A program made the translations under genes and the position numbers. Shown one piece after another: positions 35,739-43,905 of a stretch of 49,157 bases of DNA (the first letter of the stretch is position 1; every line of letters starts with the position of its first letter). A model generated the notes under the pieces. That model had not been told where the DNA came from. It saw nothing but the letters and a program-made list of their open reading frames with translations, and made no database searches. Source of the stretch: Caulobacteraceae bacterium (lineage in GTDB: Bacteria > Pseudomonadota > Alphaproteobacteria > Caulobacterales > Caulobacteraceae). The stretch covers positions 1-49,157 of the forward strand of contig CANJRI010000012.1 of assembly GCA_947476555.1 (NCBI GenBank). Direction: 5' to 3'.

Positions 35739-37985
35739 ATGACCCTCCACACCACTCCGCCCGGCGACGGCGACCGGATCATCGAGGAGCCGCTCAGCGA
35801 GGCGTTGTCGCGGCGGTATCTCGCCTATGCGCTCAGCGTCATCACCGACCGGGCCCTGCCGGACGTGCGCGACGGGCTGAAGCCGGTGCAGCGGCGGGTG
35901 CTCTACGCCATGCGCGAGATGCGGCTGAACCCGGACGCGGCGACGCGCAAATGCGCCAAGGTGGTGGGCGAGGTGATGGGCGGCTATCACCCGCACGGCG
36001 ACCAGTCGATCTACGACACCCTGGTGCGCATGGCCCAGGACTTCGCCCAGCGCTATCCGCTGGTCGACGGGCAGGGCAACTTCGGCAACATCGACGGCGA
36101 TAACGCCGCGGCCATGCGCTACACCGAGGCGAAGCTGACCCAGGCGGCGATGCTGCTGCTGGACGGCATCGACGAGGACGCCGTCGACTTCAAACCCACC
36201 TATGACGGCCAGGACACCGAGCCGGTGGTCCTGCCGACAGGCTTCCCCAACCTGCTGGCCAACGGCACCACCGGCATCGCGGTGGGCATGGCCACCTCGA
36301 TCCCGCCGCACAACGCCGCCGAGCTGGTGGACGCCTGCCTGGCGCTGCTGGAGAACCCCGCCGCCACCACCGCCGACCTCATGGTCCATGTGCTGGGTCC
36401 GGACTTCCCCACCGGTGGGGTGGTGGTCGAACCCCACGCCAGCCTGCTCGAGACCTACGAGACCGGGCGGGGCGGGGTTCGCCAGCGGGCCTCCTGGGAC
36501 AAGGAGGAGACCGGCCGAGGGACCTACCAGATCGTCATCACCGAGGTGCCCTACCAGGTGAAGAAGGCCGATCTGGTGGAACAGCTGGCCGAGCTGATCG
36601 AGACCAAGAAGGCGGCCCTGTTGGGCGACGTGCGCGACGAGAGCGCCGAGGACGTGCGGCTGGTGCTGGAGCCCAAGAGCCGCAACGTCGAGCCCGAGGT
36701 GCTGATGGAGAGCCTGTTCAAGCTCTCCGACCTGGAGACCCGGTTCTCGGTGAACCTCAACGTGCTGGACGCCCGCGGCACCCCAGGGGTGATGGGGCTG
36801 AAGGCCGTGCTGCGGGCCTTCCTCGACCACCGGCGCGTGGTGATCGTGCGGCGCGCGCGGTTCCGGCTGGAGAAGATCGAAGCCAGGCTGCACATCCTCG
36901 ACGGCCTGCTGATCGCCTACCTGAATCTGGACGAGGTGATCCGCATCGTCCGCTTCGAGGACGAGCCCAAGGCCCGGCTGATCGAGGCCTTCGCCCTGAC
37001 CGATATCCAGGCCGAGGCGATCCTCAACACCCGCCTGCGCCAGCTGGCGCGGCTGGAGGAGATGGAGCTGCGGCGCGAGCACGCCGACCTCTCGGAGGAG
37101 CGCGACGGCATCCTGGCCATGCTGGAGTCCGACCGCGCGCAGTGGAAGCTGGTGGCCACCGGCCTGAAGCACGTGCGCGGCTTGCTCGGCCCCCACACCA
37201 CGCTCGGCAAGCGGCGCACCCGGTTCGCCGAGGCGCCGCAGGTGGACGCCGAGGCCGCCCTGGAGGCCATGATCGTGCGCGAGCCGATCACCATCATCCT
37301 CTCCGAGAAGGGCTGGATCCGGGCCGCCAAGGGCCGGGTGGAGGACCCCTCGGAGCTGAAGTTCAAGGAGGGCGACAAGCTGGCCTTCCTGGTGGCCGGC
37401 GAGACCACCGACAAGCTCTTGATCTTCGCCTCCGACGGCCGGTTCTTCACCCTGGGCTGCGATAAGCTCCCGGGCGCGCGGGGGCATGGCGAGCCGGTGC
37501 GGCTGATGATCGACCTGGACGACAAGGTGGGCATCATCGACGTCTTCACCCACAAGGCGGGCGCCCGCCGGTTCATCGCCTCGAAGGAGGGCTACGGCTT
37601 CATCCTGCCGGAAGCCGAGGCCATCGCCTTCCGCCGGGCCGGCAAGCAGGTGCTGAACGTGGGCGCCAAGGGCGCGGCGGTGGCGCTGCCGCTGGGCCAG
37701 GCGGACCACCTGGCGGTGATCGGCGACAACGGCAAGATCCTGGTGTTCCCGGTGAGCGAGCTGCCGGAGATGCCGCGCGGCAAGGGCGTGAAGCTGCAGG
37801 CCTACCGCGAGGGCGGCCTGCGCGACGCCACGGCCTTCAAGGCCGACGAGGGGATGGCCACGGTGGATTCGTCCGGCCGCACCCGGGTCTGGGAGAACTG
37901 GGCCGAGTGGCTGGGTCGCCGGGCCAGCGCCGGCAAGCTGGCGCCCAAGGGCTTCCCGGCGAACAAGCGGTTCCGGCCGAAGTAG
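35739..37985 (+). CDS. parC: DNA topoisomerase IV subunit A
   Basis: The 748-residue subunit cuts and rejoins DNA to decatenate daughter chromosomes. The catalytic tyrosine is Tyr128 in [12 protein letters not shown]. The quinolone-resistance-determining region [20 protein letters not shown] (81-100) has the usual helix. The C-terminal beta-pinwheel is present (residues about 515-730). The partner parE is not in the window. It comes 52 bp after recO and may be co-transcribed with it. Confidence 0.96.
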   Translation: MTLHTTPPGDGDRIIEEPLSEALSRRYLAYALSVITDRALPDVRDGLKPVQRRVLYAMREMRLNPDAATRKCAKVVGEVMGGYHPHGDQSIYDTLVRMAQDFAQRYPLVDGQGNFGNIDGDNAAAMRYTEAKLTQAAMLLLDGIDEDAVDFKPTYDGQDTEPVVLPTGFPNLLANGTTGIAVGMATSIPPHNAAELVDACLALLENPAATTADLMVHVLGPDFPTGGVVVEPHASLLETYETGRGGVRQRASWDKEETGRGTYQIVITEVPYQVKKADLVEQLAELIETKKAALLGDVRDESAEDVRLVLEPKSRNVEPEVLMESLFKLSDLETRFSVNLNVLDARGTPGVMGLKAVLRAFLDHRRVVIVRRARFRLEKIEARLHILDGLLIAYLNLDEVIRIVRFEDEPKARLIEAFALTDIQAEAILNTRLRQLARLEEMELRREHADLSEERDGILAMLESDRAQWKLVATGLKHVRGLLGPHTTLGKRRTRFAEAPQVDAEAALEAMIVREPITIILSEKGWIRAAKGRVEDPSELKFKEGDKLAFLVAGETTDKLLIFASDGRFFTLGCDKLPGARGHGEPVRLMIDLDDKVGIIDVFTHKAGARRFIASKEGYGFILPEAEAIAFRRAGKQVLNVGAKGAAVALPLGQADHLAVIGDNGKILVFPVSELPEMPRGKGVKLQAYREGGLRDATAFKADEGMATVDSSGRTRVWENWAEWLGRRASAGKLAPKGFPANKRFRPK

Positions 37986-37988
37986 GCC

Positions 37989-38111
37989 CTAGGGCTTGAT
38001 GTTCCAGAAGGTCGCCACGGCATAGGCCGCCATCAGCAGGCCTAGTACGACGATCAGCGTGCGGCCGATCAGCTTGGAGCGGCGGATTTCGGCGGGGTCG
38101 CGGTCGGGCAT
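37989..38111 (-). CDS. Small single-pass membrane protein, 40 aa
   Basis: This short gene encodes a basic N-terminus (MPDRDPAEIRRSKLIGR), one membrane helix (TLIVVLGLLMAAYAVATFW) and the end NIKP. The clean topology and a GGAAA 4 bases before the ATG support it. It ends 3 bp from the convergent parC stop and starts just beside a large inverted repeat. I do not know a family for it. Confidence 0.6.
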   Translation of the reverse strand: MPDRDPAEIRRSKLIGRTLIVVLGLLMAAYAVATFWNIKP

Positions 38112-38130
38112 GGGGTTTCCATAACCCATA

Positions 38131-38260
38131 CCGCTCATCCCGGCGAATGCCGGGACCCAGATGGAATGGCGTAGACGCGGGCCACTTCGGTGCTCGGCGG
38201 CGCATCCAACCCGCCTCCCAGCTCTAGGATCTGGGTCCCGGCATTCGCCGGGATGAGCGG
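38131..38260. repeat. 130-bp element with perfect 32-bp inverted ends
   Basis: CCGCTCATCCCGGCGAATGC and the next 12 bases (38131-38162) are repeated exactly in reverse complement at 38229-38260, around 66 bases without an open frame. Each arm is itself a small palindrome (CCCGGC-GAAT-GCCGGG). The element sits between the small membrane protein gene and the 3' end of opgH. It may be two REP-like units in opposite orientation or a miniature transposable element. Confidence 0.8.
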
Positions 38261-38267
38261 AGGGTGG

Positions 38268-40175
38268 TCAGGCTTCGGCCGCTCGGAGAACCGGCGCCGG
38301 GTCGGCGGGCAGAGGCTTGGCGTGTCCCACCACCGGCAGGGCGCTGCCCTCGGTGTCGCGCACAGCCAGCAGGCCGCGGCGGGCGAAGGCCTCGCCGGCG
38401 CCCAGGCGGGACGTCCAGCGGGCGATCTGGGCCGAGAACAGCAGCGGCAGGACGATCGGGGCGAAGCAGACCCCCAGGTCCGGACGCACCAGCAGGCAGC
38501 CGGCGAACGCCCAGCCGAGCAGGAGCTGGGGCTGCATGACCGTCCGGGCCTCGGCGCGGGCGATGCCGTCCGCGGCGCGCTGCTGGGGCCGCCAGCCCAC
38601 GTCGCGGCCGCGCAGGTTCTGGATCACCGCCTGGGTGTTGGCGAGCATCAGGATGGGGGCCAGGAGGGCCGAGAGGGCGAACTCGGCGGCCATGCTGCGG
38701 AGCACGGCCTTGCCGCCGCCGAACGCGCGGCGCTCGCCCCGGCGGCTGAGCACCAACCAGCCGCCCATCAGCTTGGGCCCAATGAGCAGGACGCCGGAGA
38801 TCAGGGTGCCCAGCATGAAGGGCGAGAAGCTGGGGTGGAGGAAGTCCCAGAAGCTGATCCAGTCGGCCTTGTGGCGCAGCTGCAGGAGCATGCCGATGGT
38901 CAGGGCCGACAGCCAAAGGGGCGAGGCGAGGTAGGCCACCGCGCCCATGGCCAGCTGCAGGCGGCTGATCGGGTGCAGGCCGGGCGCGCGGATCAGGCCC
39001 AGGTGCTGCAGGTTGCCCTGGCACCAGCGCTGTTCGCGCCGGATGAACTCCAGGATGGTCGGCGGGGTCTCCTCGCAGCTGCCGTCCAGGGCGGCGGTGA
39101 CGTGGACGGCCCAGCCGGCCCGGCGCAGCAGGGCGGCCTCGACCACGTCATGGCTGAGGATGTCGCCGCCGAATGGCTTCTGGCCCGGCAGGATCGGCAG
39201 GCGGGCGCAGGCGGCGAAGGCCTTGGTGCGGACGATGGCGTTGTGGCCCCAGTAGCTGGACTCCGAGCCGCTCCACCAGGCCAGGCCCGCAGCGGCCACG
39301 CGGCCGTACATCTTGACGCTGAACTGCGAGACCCGCGCGAACAGGGTCTGGGCGCCGACGATGGTGGGGGTGGTCTGGATCAGGCCCACGCCCGGGTTGC
39401 GCTCCATGGCGTCGACCAAGCGCAGGGTCGTCTCGCCGGCCAGGGTGGAGTCGGCGTCGAGCACGATCATGAAGTCGTAGGCGCCGCCGAAGCGCTGCAC
39501 CCATTCGGCGATGTTGCCGGCCTTGCGCTCCTCGTTGACGGTCCGGCGACGGTAGAAGACGCGCCCGTGGGCCATGGCGCGGAGGGATTGGAAGGCGGCT
39601 TCCTCGGCCGGCGCGGAGGCCGCATTGGAGTCACTGAGGATGATGACGTCGAACGCCTCGGACGCGCCGAGGCGGGCCAGCGAGATGTCGATGGCGGCCA
39701 GCCGGCCGCAGGCGGCGGCGGCGTCCTCGTTGCACAGCGGCATCAGCAGGGCCGTACGGGTGGTCGGGGTCTCGGGGTGCGGCGCGAAGGCCAGGTCGTC
39801 CTGCTCGCGGCCGGTGATCATCACCCGGAAGCCGGCGACGGCGCTGGAGAACCAGCAGGAGAGGGGGATCACCAGGCAAAGGAAGACCGCGAAGGCCAGG
39901 ACCTCCAGGGGCTCGAAGCCGCGGCGGGCGTAGAGGATGAAGGGGGCGATGGAGACCAGGACGGTCATGGTCAGGGTGGCGAGCGCCAGCCAACGCCGGC
40001 GGGCGGCGATGTTGTCAGGGGTGGTGGCGAGACGCGCGGGTGCGGTGGGCGCGTCCTTGCCCAGCGACTGGCGGGGCATTTCCAGGGGGGATTCGGGCGG
40101 CAGCCAACCGAGCGCCTGTTCCGGCGAAACCGCACGCACGGTTTCGCCTTCGATACGCCACGCAAGATTACCCAT
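38268..40175 (-). CDS. opgH: Glucan biosynthesis glucosyltransferase OpgH
   Basis: The 635-residue inner-membrane protein makes the beta-1,2-linked backbone of osmoregulated periplasmic glucans from UDP-glucose and passes it across the membrane. A family 2 glycosyltransferase domain contains ALLMPLCNED, DVIILSDSN and the DxD-type motif VLDADSTL, and ends with the RREQRWCQGN (QxxRW) motif. Hydrophobic segments flank it on both sides. It is shorter than the E. coli protein, mainly at the N-terminus, as in other Alphaproteobacteria. The usual partner opgG is not adjacent. A membrane acyltransferase gene lies upstream on the same strand. Confidence 0.92.
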   Translation of the reverse strand: MGNLAWRIEGETVRAVSPEQALGWLPPESPLEMPRQSLGKDAPTAPARLATTPDNIAARRRWLALATLTMTVLVSIAPFILYARRGFEPLEVLAFAVFLCLVIPLSCWFSSAVAGFRVMITGREQDDLAFAPHPETPTTRTALLMPLCNEDAAAACGRLAAIDISLARLGASEAFDVIILSDSNAASAPAEEAAFQSLRAMAHGRVFYRRRTVNEERKAGNIAEWVQRFGGAYDFMIVLDADSTLAGETTLRLVDAMERNPGVGLIQTTPTIVGAQTLFARVSQFSVKMYGRVAAAGLAWWSGSESSYWGHNAIVRTKAFAACARLPILPGQKPFGGDILSHDVVEAALLRRAGWAVHVTAALDGSCEETPPTILEFIRREQRWCQGNLQHLGLIRAPGLHPISRLQLAMGAVAYLASPLWLSALTIGMLLQLRHKADWISFWDFLHPSFSPFMLGTLISGVLLIGPKLMGGWLVLSRRGERRAFGGGKAVLRSMAAEFALSALLAPILMLANTQAVIQNLRGRDVGWRPQQRAADGIARAEARTVMQPQLLLGWAFAGCLLVRPDLGVCFAPIVLPLLFSAQIARWTSRLGAGEAFARRGLLAVRDTEGSALPVVGHAKPLPADPAPVLRAAEA

Positions 40176-40194
40176 TGCCGCTTATCCCCCGACT

Positions 40195-40218
40195 CAGCAG
40201 GGCGGGGAGGCCCTGCTG
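40195..40218. other. Hairpin between the acyltransferase and opgH genes
   Basis: CAGCAGGGC and GCCCTGCTG form a perfect 9-bp stem with a 6-base loop, in the 125-bp gap upstream of opgH. There is no T-run, so it may be a leader structure rather than a terminator. Confidence 0.4.
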
Positions 40219-40300
40219 CGTCGCAACATCGTACGATTCCGCGTTGCGGTATCACAGAGTTGTGAAGTCAGGCGACGAAAAATTTGGGAATGCGCGCGGA

Positions 40301-42085
40301 TTAGGCGGCGACGGGGGCGGAATCCTCGATCTTCAGGCGCCGTTCGAGGGCGATGGCGGCCACCGCCACCCAACCCACGAGGATGGTCGCATAGGCGCGC
40401 TCCCACCAGCCGACGTTGGCGTCGTTGACCAAGCCGGGGAACACCAGGTGCTTGGTGATCACGGTAAGCGCGGCCATGACCACGAAGGTCACCGCGAGGA
40501 AGAGCCGGAGGCCCGCCAGGTCCGCCCGGCCCCGCAGGCCCCAGAGCAGCAGCAGGGGCGCGATCTGGATGCCCAGCCCGAGGTTGATCGCCATGTGCCG
40601 CGGGTCCGGCCAGGGGAACAGCGCCGAGGTCACCAAGCCCGCGCCGGCCAGGGCGAAGGCGGTCGCGGTGAGGCCGCCGGTGATGCGGGCGCCGGTCAGG
40701 CTGACCATGCTGAGTCCGAACCCGGCGCCGGCCAGCGCGGCCATCAGCCCCGCGGCCAGTACGCCTGCGTTGAAGAAGCCGGGGGTGGCCGCCGTCGCCC
40801 CACCCAGTTCGCTCAGGTACTGGGTCGCGTGGTTGAAGCCGGGGTAGGAGGCCATGGCCAGGGCCACGCAGGTGAAGGCCGCCACCGGGGCGGCGACGCC
40901 AAACGCCAGCCACGGCCGGGGGTGGAAGGGGCCAGGCCGCACGCCGCGCGGCGCCTTCAGCCCCCAGAGCGTGCGCACCCCGGGCAGGCGGCGGACAGCC
41001 TCATAGATCACCAGGCTGCCGGCGAAGGTGACGACGACCAGCAGCAGGGCCTCTGCGGGGGCGGGCAGGTGCGCCGGCTTGAGCAGCCATACGGCGAGCA
41101 CGAGGATGGTCTGGTGCGCCAGGTAGCAGGGCAGGACGGCCTGGTTGAGGTAGGTCAGCACTGGGCCTGAGGCCCCGCGCAGGCGCCGGCTGGCGTAGCC
41201 CAGGACGGCGGCGATGGCGGCCCACTGATAGAGGGCGAACACCAGGGCGCGGGGGACGCCCAGGAAGGCCGCCCCGCCCGGATGGGCGCTCTGCAGCATC
41301 ACCACCGGCAGGCTGAGGACCGCGATGGTCAGGGCCGGGCGCCGGAACCGCTCCAGGTCGGTCCAGACGCTGGCTTGGCCGACCAGCAGGTAGCCGAACA
41401 GGAAGGCCCCGAAGGACAGGGCGTGATTGTAGAAATCCCAGTGGATCTGGTTGGTGATGCCGAACAGCGGGAAGACCAGGACCCGGATCGCCGCCAGGTA
41501 GGCGAAGGGGACGGCCAGGATCCGCCAGCCCGGCAGGGCGTCCCGCAGCGCCGCCTCCCAGCGCGCCAGGCGGCTCTGGTCCGCCAGCAGATAGACCGCG
41601 GCGATCGAATAGGCCGCCACATAGACCAGGAACCAGAGGTGGTTCACCGGCACGCCGTTGGCCAGGCCGGACAGCCCGAACTCCCGCCCCAGCCACTGGG
41701 GCAGGCTCCCGGTCCAGGAGCCCTTGTCCATGGCCTCGATCCAGGACTGCACCGGCACCAGCGCCAGGACGCCGAAGGCCAGGGGCGGGCCGAGCCGGAC
41801 CAGGCGGGCGCGGGCCAGCTCCCCGGGGCCCTTCCCCACCGAGATGAAGCGCATGGCCGCGCCGGAGACCAGGAACAGCACCGTCAGACGCCAGGGCCCG
41901 GTCAGCAGCAGGGCCTCGGGCATGGCGTTGAAGATGTGCGTGCTGCGGATGTGCCAGTCGTTCGGGCCATAGACGAGGCCCACGTGGAACAGGATCAGCA
42001 GGGCGAACGCCGCGACCCTGATCCAGTCGAGATCGGCTCGGCGGCCGCCGAGATCGGCTCGGGTTGTGGCCGGCGTCGCGTTCAT
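40301..42085 (-). CDS. Membrane acyltransferase (family 3) fused to a DUF998 domain
   Basis: The 594-residue protein joins two membrane domains. Residues about 10-370 form an acyltransferase-3 domain. It opens with LDWIRVAAFALLILFHVG (conserved Arg and His) and has WRLTVLFLVSGAAMRF, NHLWFLVYV and the final LAHQTILVLA. Residues about 385-580 match DUF998, with the tell-tale YPGFNHATQYLSELGG and five further membrane helices. Acyltransferase-3 proteins such as OpgC add succinyl or similar groups to periplasmic glucans. Its place beside opgH suggests the same here, by inference. The ATG at 42085 (GAGAGA upstream) is preferred to a TTG six codons earlier. Confidence 0.82.
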   Translation of the reverse strand: MNATPATTRADLGGRRADLDWIRVAAFALLILFHVGLVYGPNDWHIRSTHIFNAMPEALLLTGPWRLTVLFLVSGAAMRFISVGKGPGELARARLVRLGPPLAFGVLALVPVQSWIEAMDKGSWTGSLPQWLGREFGLSGLANGVPVNHLWFLVYVAAYSIAAVYLLADQSRLARWEAALRDALPGWRILAVPFAYLAAIRVLVFPLFGITNQIHWDFYNHALSFGAFLFGYLLVGQASVWTDLERFRRPALTIAVLSLPVVMLQSAHPGGAAFLGVPRALVFALYQWAAIAAVLGYASRRLRGASGPVLTYLNQAVLPCYLAHQTILVLAVWLLKPAHLPAPAEALLLVVVTFAGSLVIYEAVRRLPGVRTLWGLKAPRGVRPGPFHPRPWLAFGVAAPVAAFTCVALAMASYPGFNHATQYLSELGGATAATPGFFNAGVLAAGLMAALAGAGFGLSMVSLTGARITGGLTATAFALAGAGLVTSALFPWPDPRHMAINLGLGIQIAPLLLLWGLRGRADLAGLRLFLAVTFVVMAALTVITKHLVFPGLVNDANVGWWERAYATILVGWVAVAAIALERRLKIEDSAPVAA

Positions 42086-42100
42086 GGCGCTCTCTCGGGG

Positions 42101-42131
42101 CAATTCGGGCGTCAGTTCAAGTCCCGAATTG
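42101..42131. other. 9-bp inverted repeat upstream of the acyltransferase gene
   Basis: CAATTCGGG and CCCGAATTG pair perfectly around 13 bases. It lies 15 bp upstream of the acyltransferase start and 56 bp after the DUF808 stop. It could be an operator or a weak terminator; no T-run is present. Confidence 0.35.
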
Positions 42132-42187
42132 TCGCGGCCAAGCTCGAAACCCGTCGGCGCCCGGGAATCAGGCGGTAGGAACGGCGT

Positions 42188-43117
42188 TCAGTGGCGCTTG
42201 TGGACGAGGTGCATGACGCCGGCGACGATCCCGCCCACCACCAGCCCGACAGCCGCCGAGGCCAGGGCGAAGGCGAGCCAACCGGCCGCAGGCCCGACCA
42301 CGGAAATGCTGGTGGCGGCGTGGCGCAGGGCCTCGGCCCATTGCGGGATTGGCGTCAGGTGGAAGTGCTCCAGCCCGTGCACGATGATGCCGCCGCCTAC
42401 CCACAGCATGGCGGCGGTGCCGACCCGGGTCAGCAGGTCCATGGTCACCGGCATGCCCTTCACCAGGCCCCGCCCGATGGTGCGGGCGGCGGCGCTGCGG
42501 CGGCCGGCCAGGTGCAGGCCGATGTCGTCCATCTTCACGATCAGACCGACGACCCCGTAGACCCCGATGGTGATGGCCAGGCCGACGATGGCCAGGCCCC
42601 CGGCCTGGACGGCAAGCGGGCGGTCGGCCATGTCGGCGAGGGAAATCGCCATGATCTCGGCGGAGAGGATGAGGTCGGTGCGGATCGCGCCGGTGACCTT
42701 CTGCTTCTCCAGTTCGGCCGAGGAGAGGGCCAGCTCCTCCGGCTGGTCGCCGGTGTCCTCGTGGCGTAGGCCCTCCAGAATCTTCTCGGTGGCCTCGAAC
42801 GACAGGTAGGCGCCGCCCAGCATCAGGATCGGCGTCACCGCCCAGGGGGCGAAGGCGCTAAGCAGCAGGGCGCCGGGCAGCAGGATCAGAAACTTGTTGG
42901 CCAGCGATCCGAGGGCGATCTTGCCGACGATCGGCAACTCGCGGTCGGGCGTGAAGCCCATGGCGTAGCCGGGGGTGACGGCGGTGTCGTCAACCACCAC
43001 CCCCACGGCCTTGGAGCCGGCCTTGCCGGCCGCCGCGGTCATGTCGTCGAGCGAGGTGGCGGCGAGCTTGGCTATGGCGGCGACATCGTCCAGCAGCGCA
43101 ACCAGACCGGACGACAT
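42188..43117 (-). CDS. DUF808 family inner-membrane protein (YedI-like)
   Basis: The 309-residue protein is of the DUF808/YedI family. The conserved N-terminal region is soluble (SSGLVALLDDVAAIAKLAATSLDDMTAAAGKA, then VVVDDTAVTPGY). About seven hydrophobic segments follow, separated by the conserved loop LGGAYLSFEATEKILEGL and the KVTGAIRTDLILSAEIMAISL block. The function is unknown for the family. The start at 43117 has GAGGGAG 7 bases upstream; the open frame before it overlaps the next gene and is not coding. Confidence 0.88.
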   Translation of the reverse strand: MSSGLVALLDDVAAIAKLAATSLDDMTAAAGKAGSKAVGVVVDDTAVTPGYAMGFTPDRELPIVGKIALGSLANKFLILLPGALLLSAFAPWAVTPILMLGGAYLSFEATEKILEGLRHEDTGDQPEELALSSAELEKQKVTGAIRTDLILSAEIMAISLADMADRPLAVQAGGLAIVGLAITIGVYGVVGLIVKMDDIGLHLAGRRSAAARTIGRGLVKGMPVTMDLLTRVGTAAMLWVGGGIIVHGLEHFHLTPIPQWAEALRHAATSISVVGPAAGWLAFALASAAVGLVVGGIVAGVMHLVHKRH

Positions 43118-43155
43118 CGCAGACTCCCTCGCAGGTGGAACCGGGGCGCGTCGTT

Positions 43156-43653
43156 CTAGGAGAGCCGGACGTCCGCCACCTTGTCTGCGTACTCGTCCTT
43201 GGGATCTTTCCCAAGCAGGAGCTTCACGCCGGCGAACAGGCTGTTCTCGTTCAACCAGATCTGCGCCCGGTCCGGCTCGAACCGCAGGAGCTGCAGGTTT
43301 GGATCGTCCTGGCCGCCCTCGAACCAGGCGGCGACGAACGGATTCCACAGCTTCTCGATCATCCCCCGATCGTTGTCGGCGATCAGCTCGCCGGTGACGG
43401 CGGCGAAGAGGTCGTGGCCCTTGGCGGCGAAGTGGAGTAGGGCCGGGGACCGCCCGCCGAGCGCCTCCACCAGGTCGCTGTCCTTGGCCGTGAAGATGTA
43501 GATCGGGCCGCGCACCGCGTCTTCGGTGGCGAGCTGCGCGGTCATCGGCTGGCTCATGCCCTCGTCGCCGGCGCCGGCCAGCCCAAGCATGACGGTCCGG
43601 TCGCCCTTCAGGGCCTTCCAGAATTTCGCTTCGATATCGGCGGTGTCGGGCAT
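43156..43653 (-). CDS. Pyridoxamine 5'-phosphate oxidase-fold flavoprotein (general stress protein 26-like)
   Basis: The 165-residue protein has the split-barrel fold of flavin-binding general stress protein 26. The visible segments are FWKALKGDRTVMLGLAG, MTAQLATEDAVRGPIYIFTAK, ALLHFAAKGHDLFAAVTGEL, KLWNPFVAAWFEGGQDDPN and the C-terminal FEPDRAQIWLNEN. Relatives bind FMN or FAD and are induced by stress. The start at 43653 has GAGGAG 6 bases upstream. A GSR-like promoter (GGAAC-N16-GGTT) lies about 30 bp before the start, which would place it under the EcfG sigma factor seen at 4.2-4.7 kb. Confidence 0.85.
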   Translation of the reverse strand: MPDTADIEAKFWKALKGDRTVMLGLAGAGDEGMSQPMTAQLATEDAVRGPIYIFTAKDSDLVEALGGRSPALLHFAAKGHDLFAAVTGELIADNDRGMIEKLWNPFVAAWFEGGQDDPNLQLLRFEPDRAQIWLNENSLFAGVKLLLGKDPKDEYADKVADVRLS

Positions 43654-43683
43654 GGCGCGCTCCTCAGGGTTGCGAGCCTGATT

Positions 43684-43708
43684 AACCCCGCCCACGAGGA
43701 GATGTTCC
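43684..43708 (-). promoter_or_regulatory. GSR-like promoter upstream of the GSP26-like gene
   Basis: On the minus strand GGAAC (43708-43704) is followed by 16 bases and GGTT (43687-43684). Only the first base of the -10 element differs from the EcfG consensus CGTT. The distance to the start codon (31 bp) is suitable. Confidence 0.45.
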
Positions 43709-43839
43709 AAGGTTCGTGGTGAATAGGGTTGGTTAACAGTATAGAGTTATACGTCTTCAGGTTGTGATTGCGGTTATTCATGGATAACCAGCGTTCACTA
43801 CATTCATTCGCACTTCCGTAATCTTCCACATGCTTACTT

Positions 43840-43891
43840 CGCATAAAGCAAACCGCATAAAGCAAACCGCATAAAGCAAACCGCATAAAGC
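43840..43891 (+). repeat. 14-bp tandem repeat, three full copies and one partial
   Basis: CGCATAAAGCAAAC is repeated at 43840, 43854 and 43868, with a 10-base partial copy at 43882. It stands at the end of an AT-rich stretch (about 43,710-43,890) just before the ribosome site of the chimeric gene. The unit length is not a multiple of three, so it is not a coding repeat. Confidence 0.9.
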
Positions 43892-43905
43892 GGGGGATCC
43901 GTGTG

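Noticed and set aside
43840..43891. CRISPR or attachment-site repeat
   Set aside because: The repeats are directly tandem with no spacers, and no cas or integrase gene is near.
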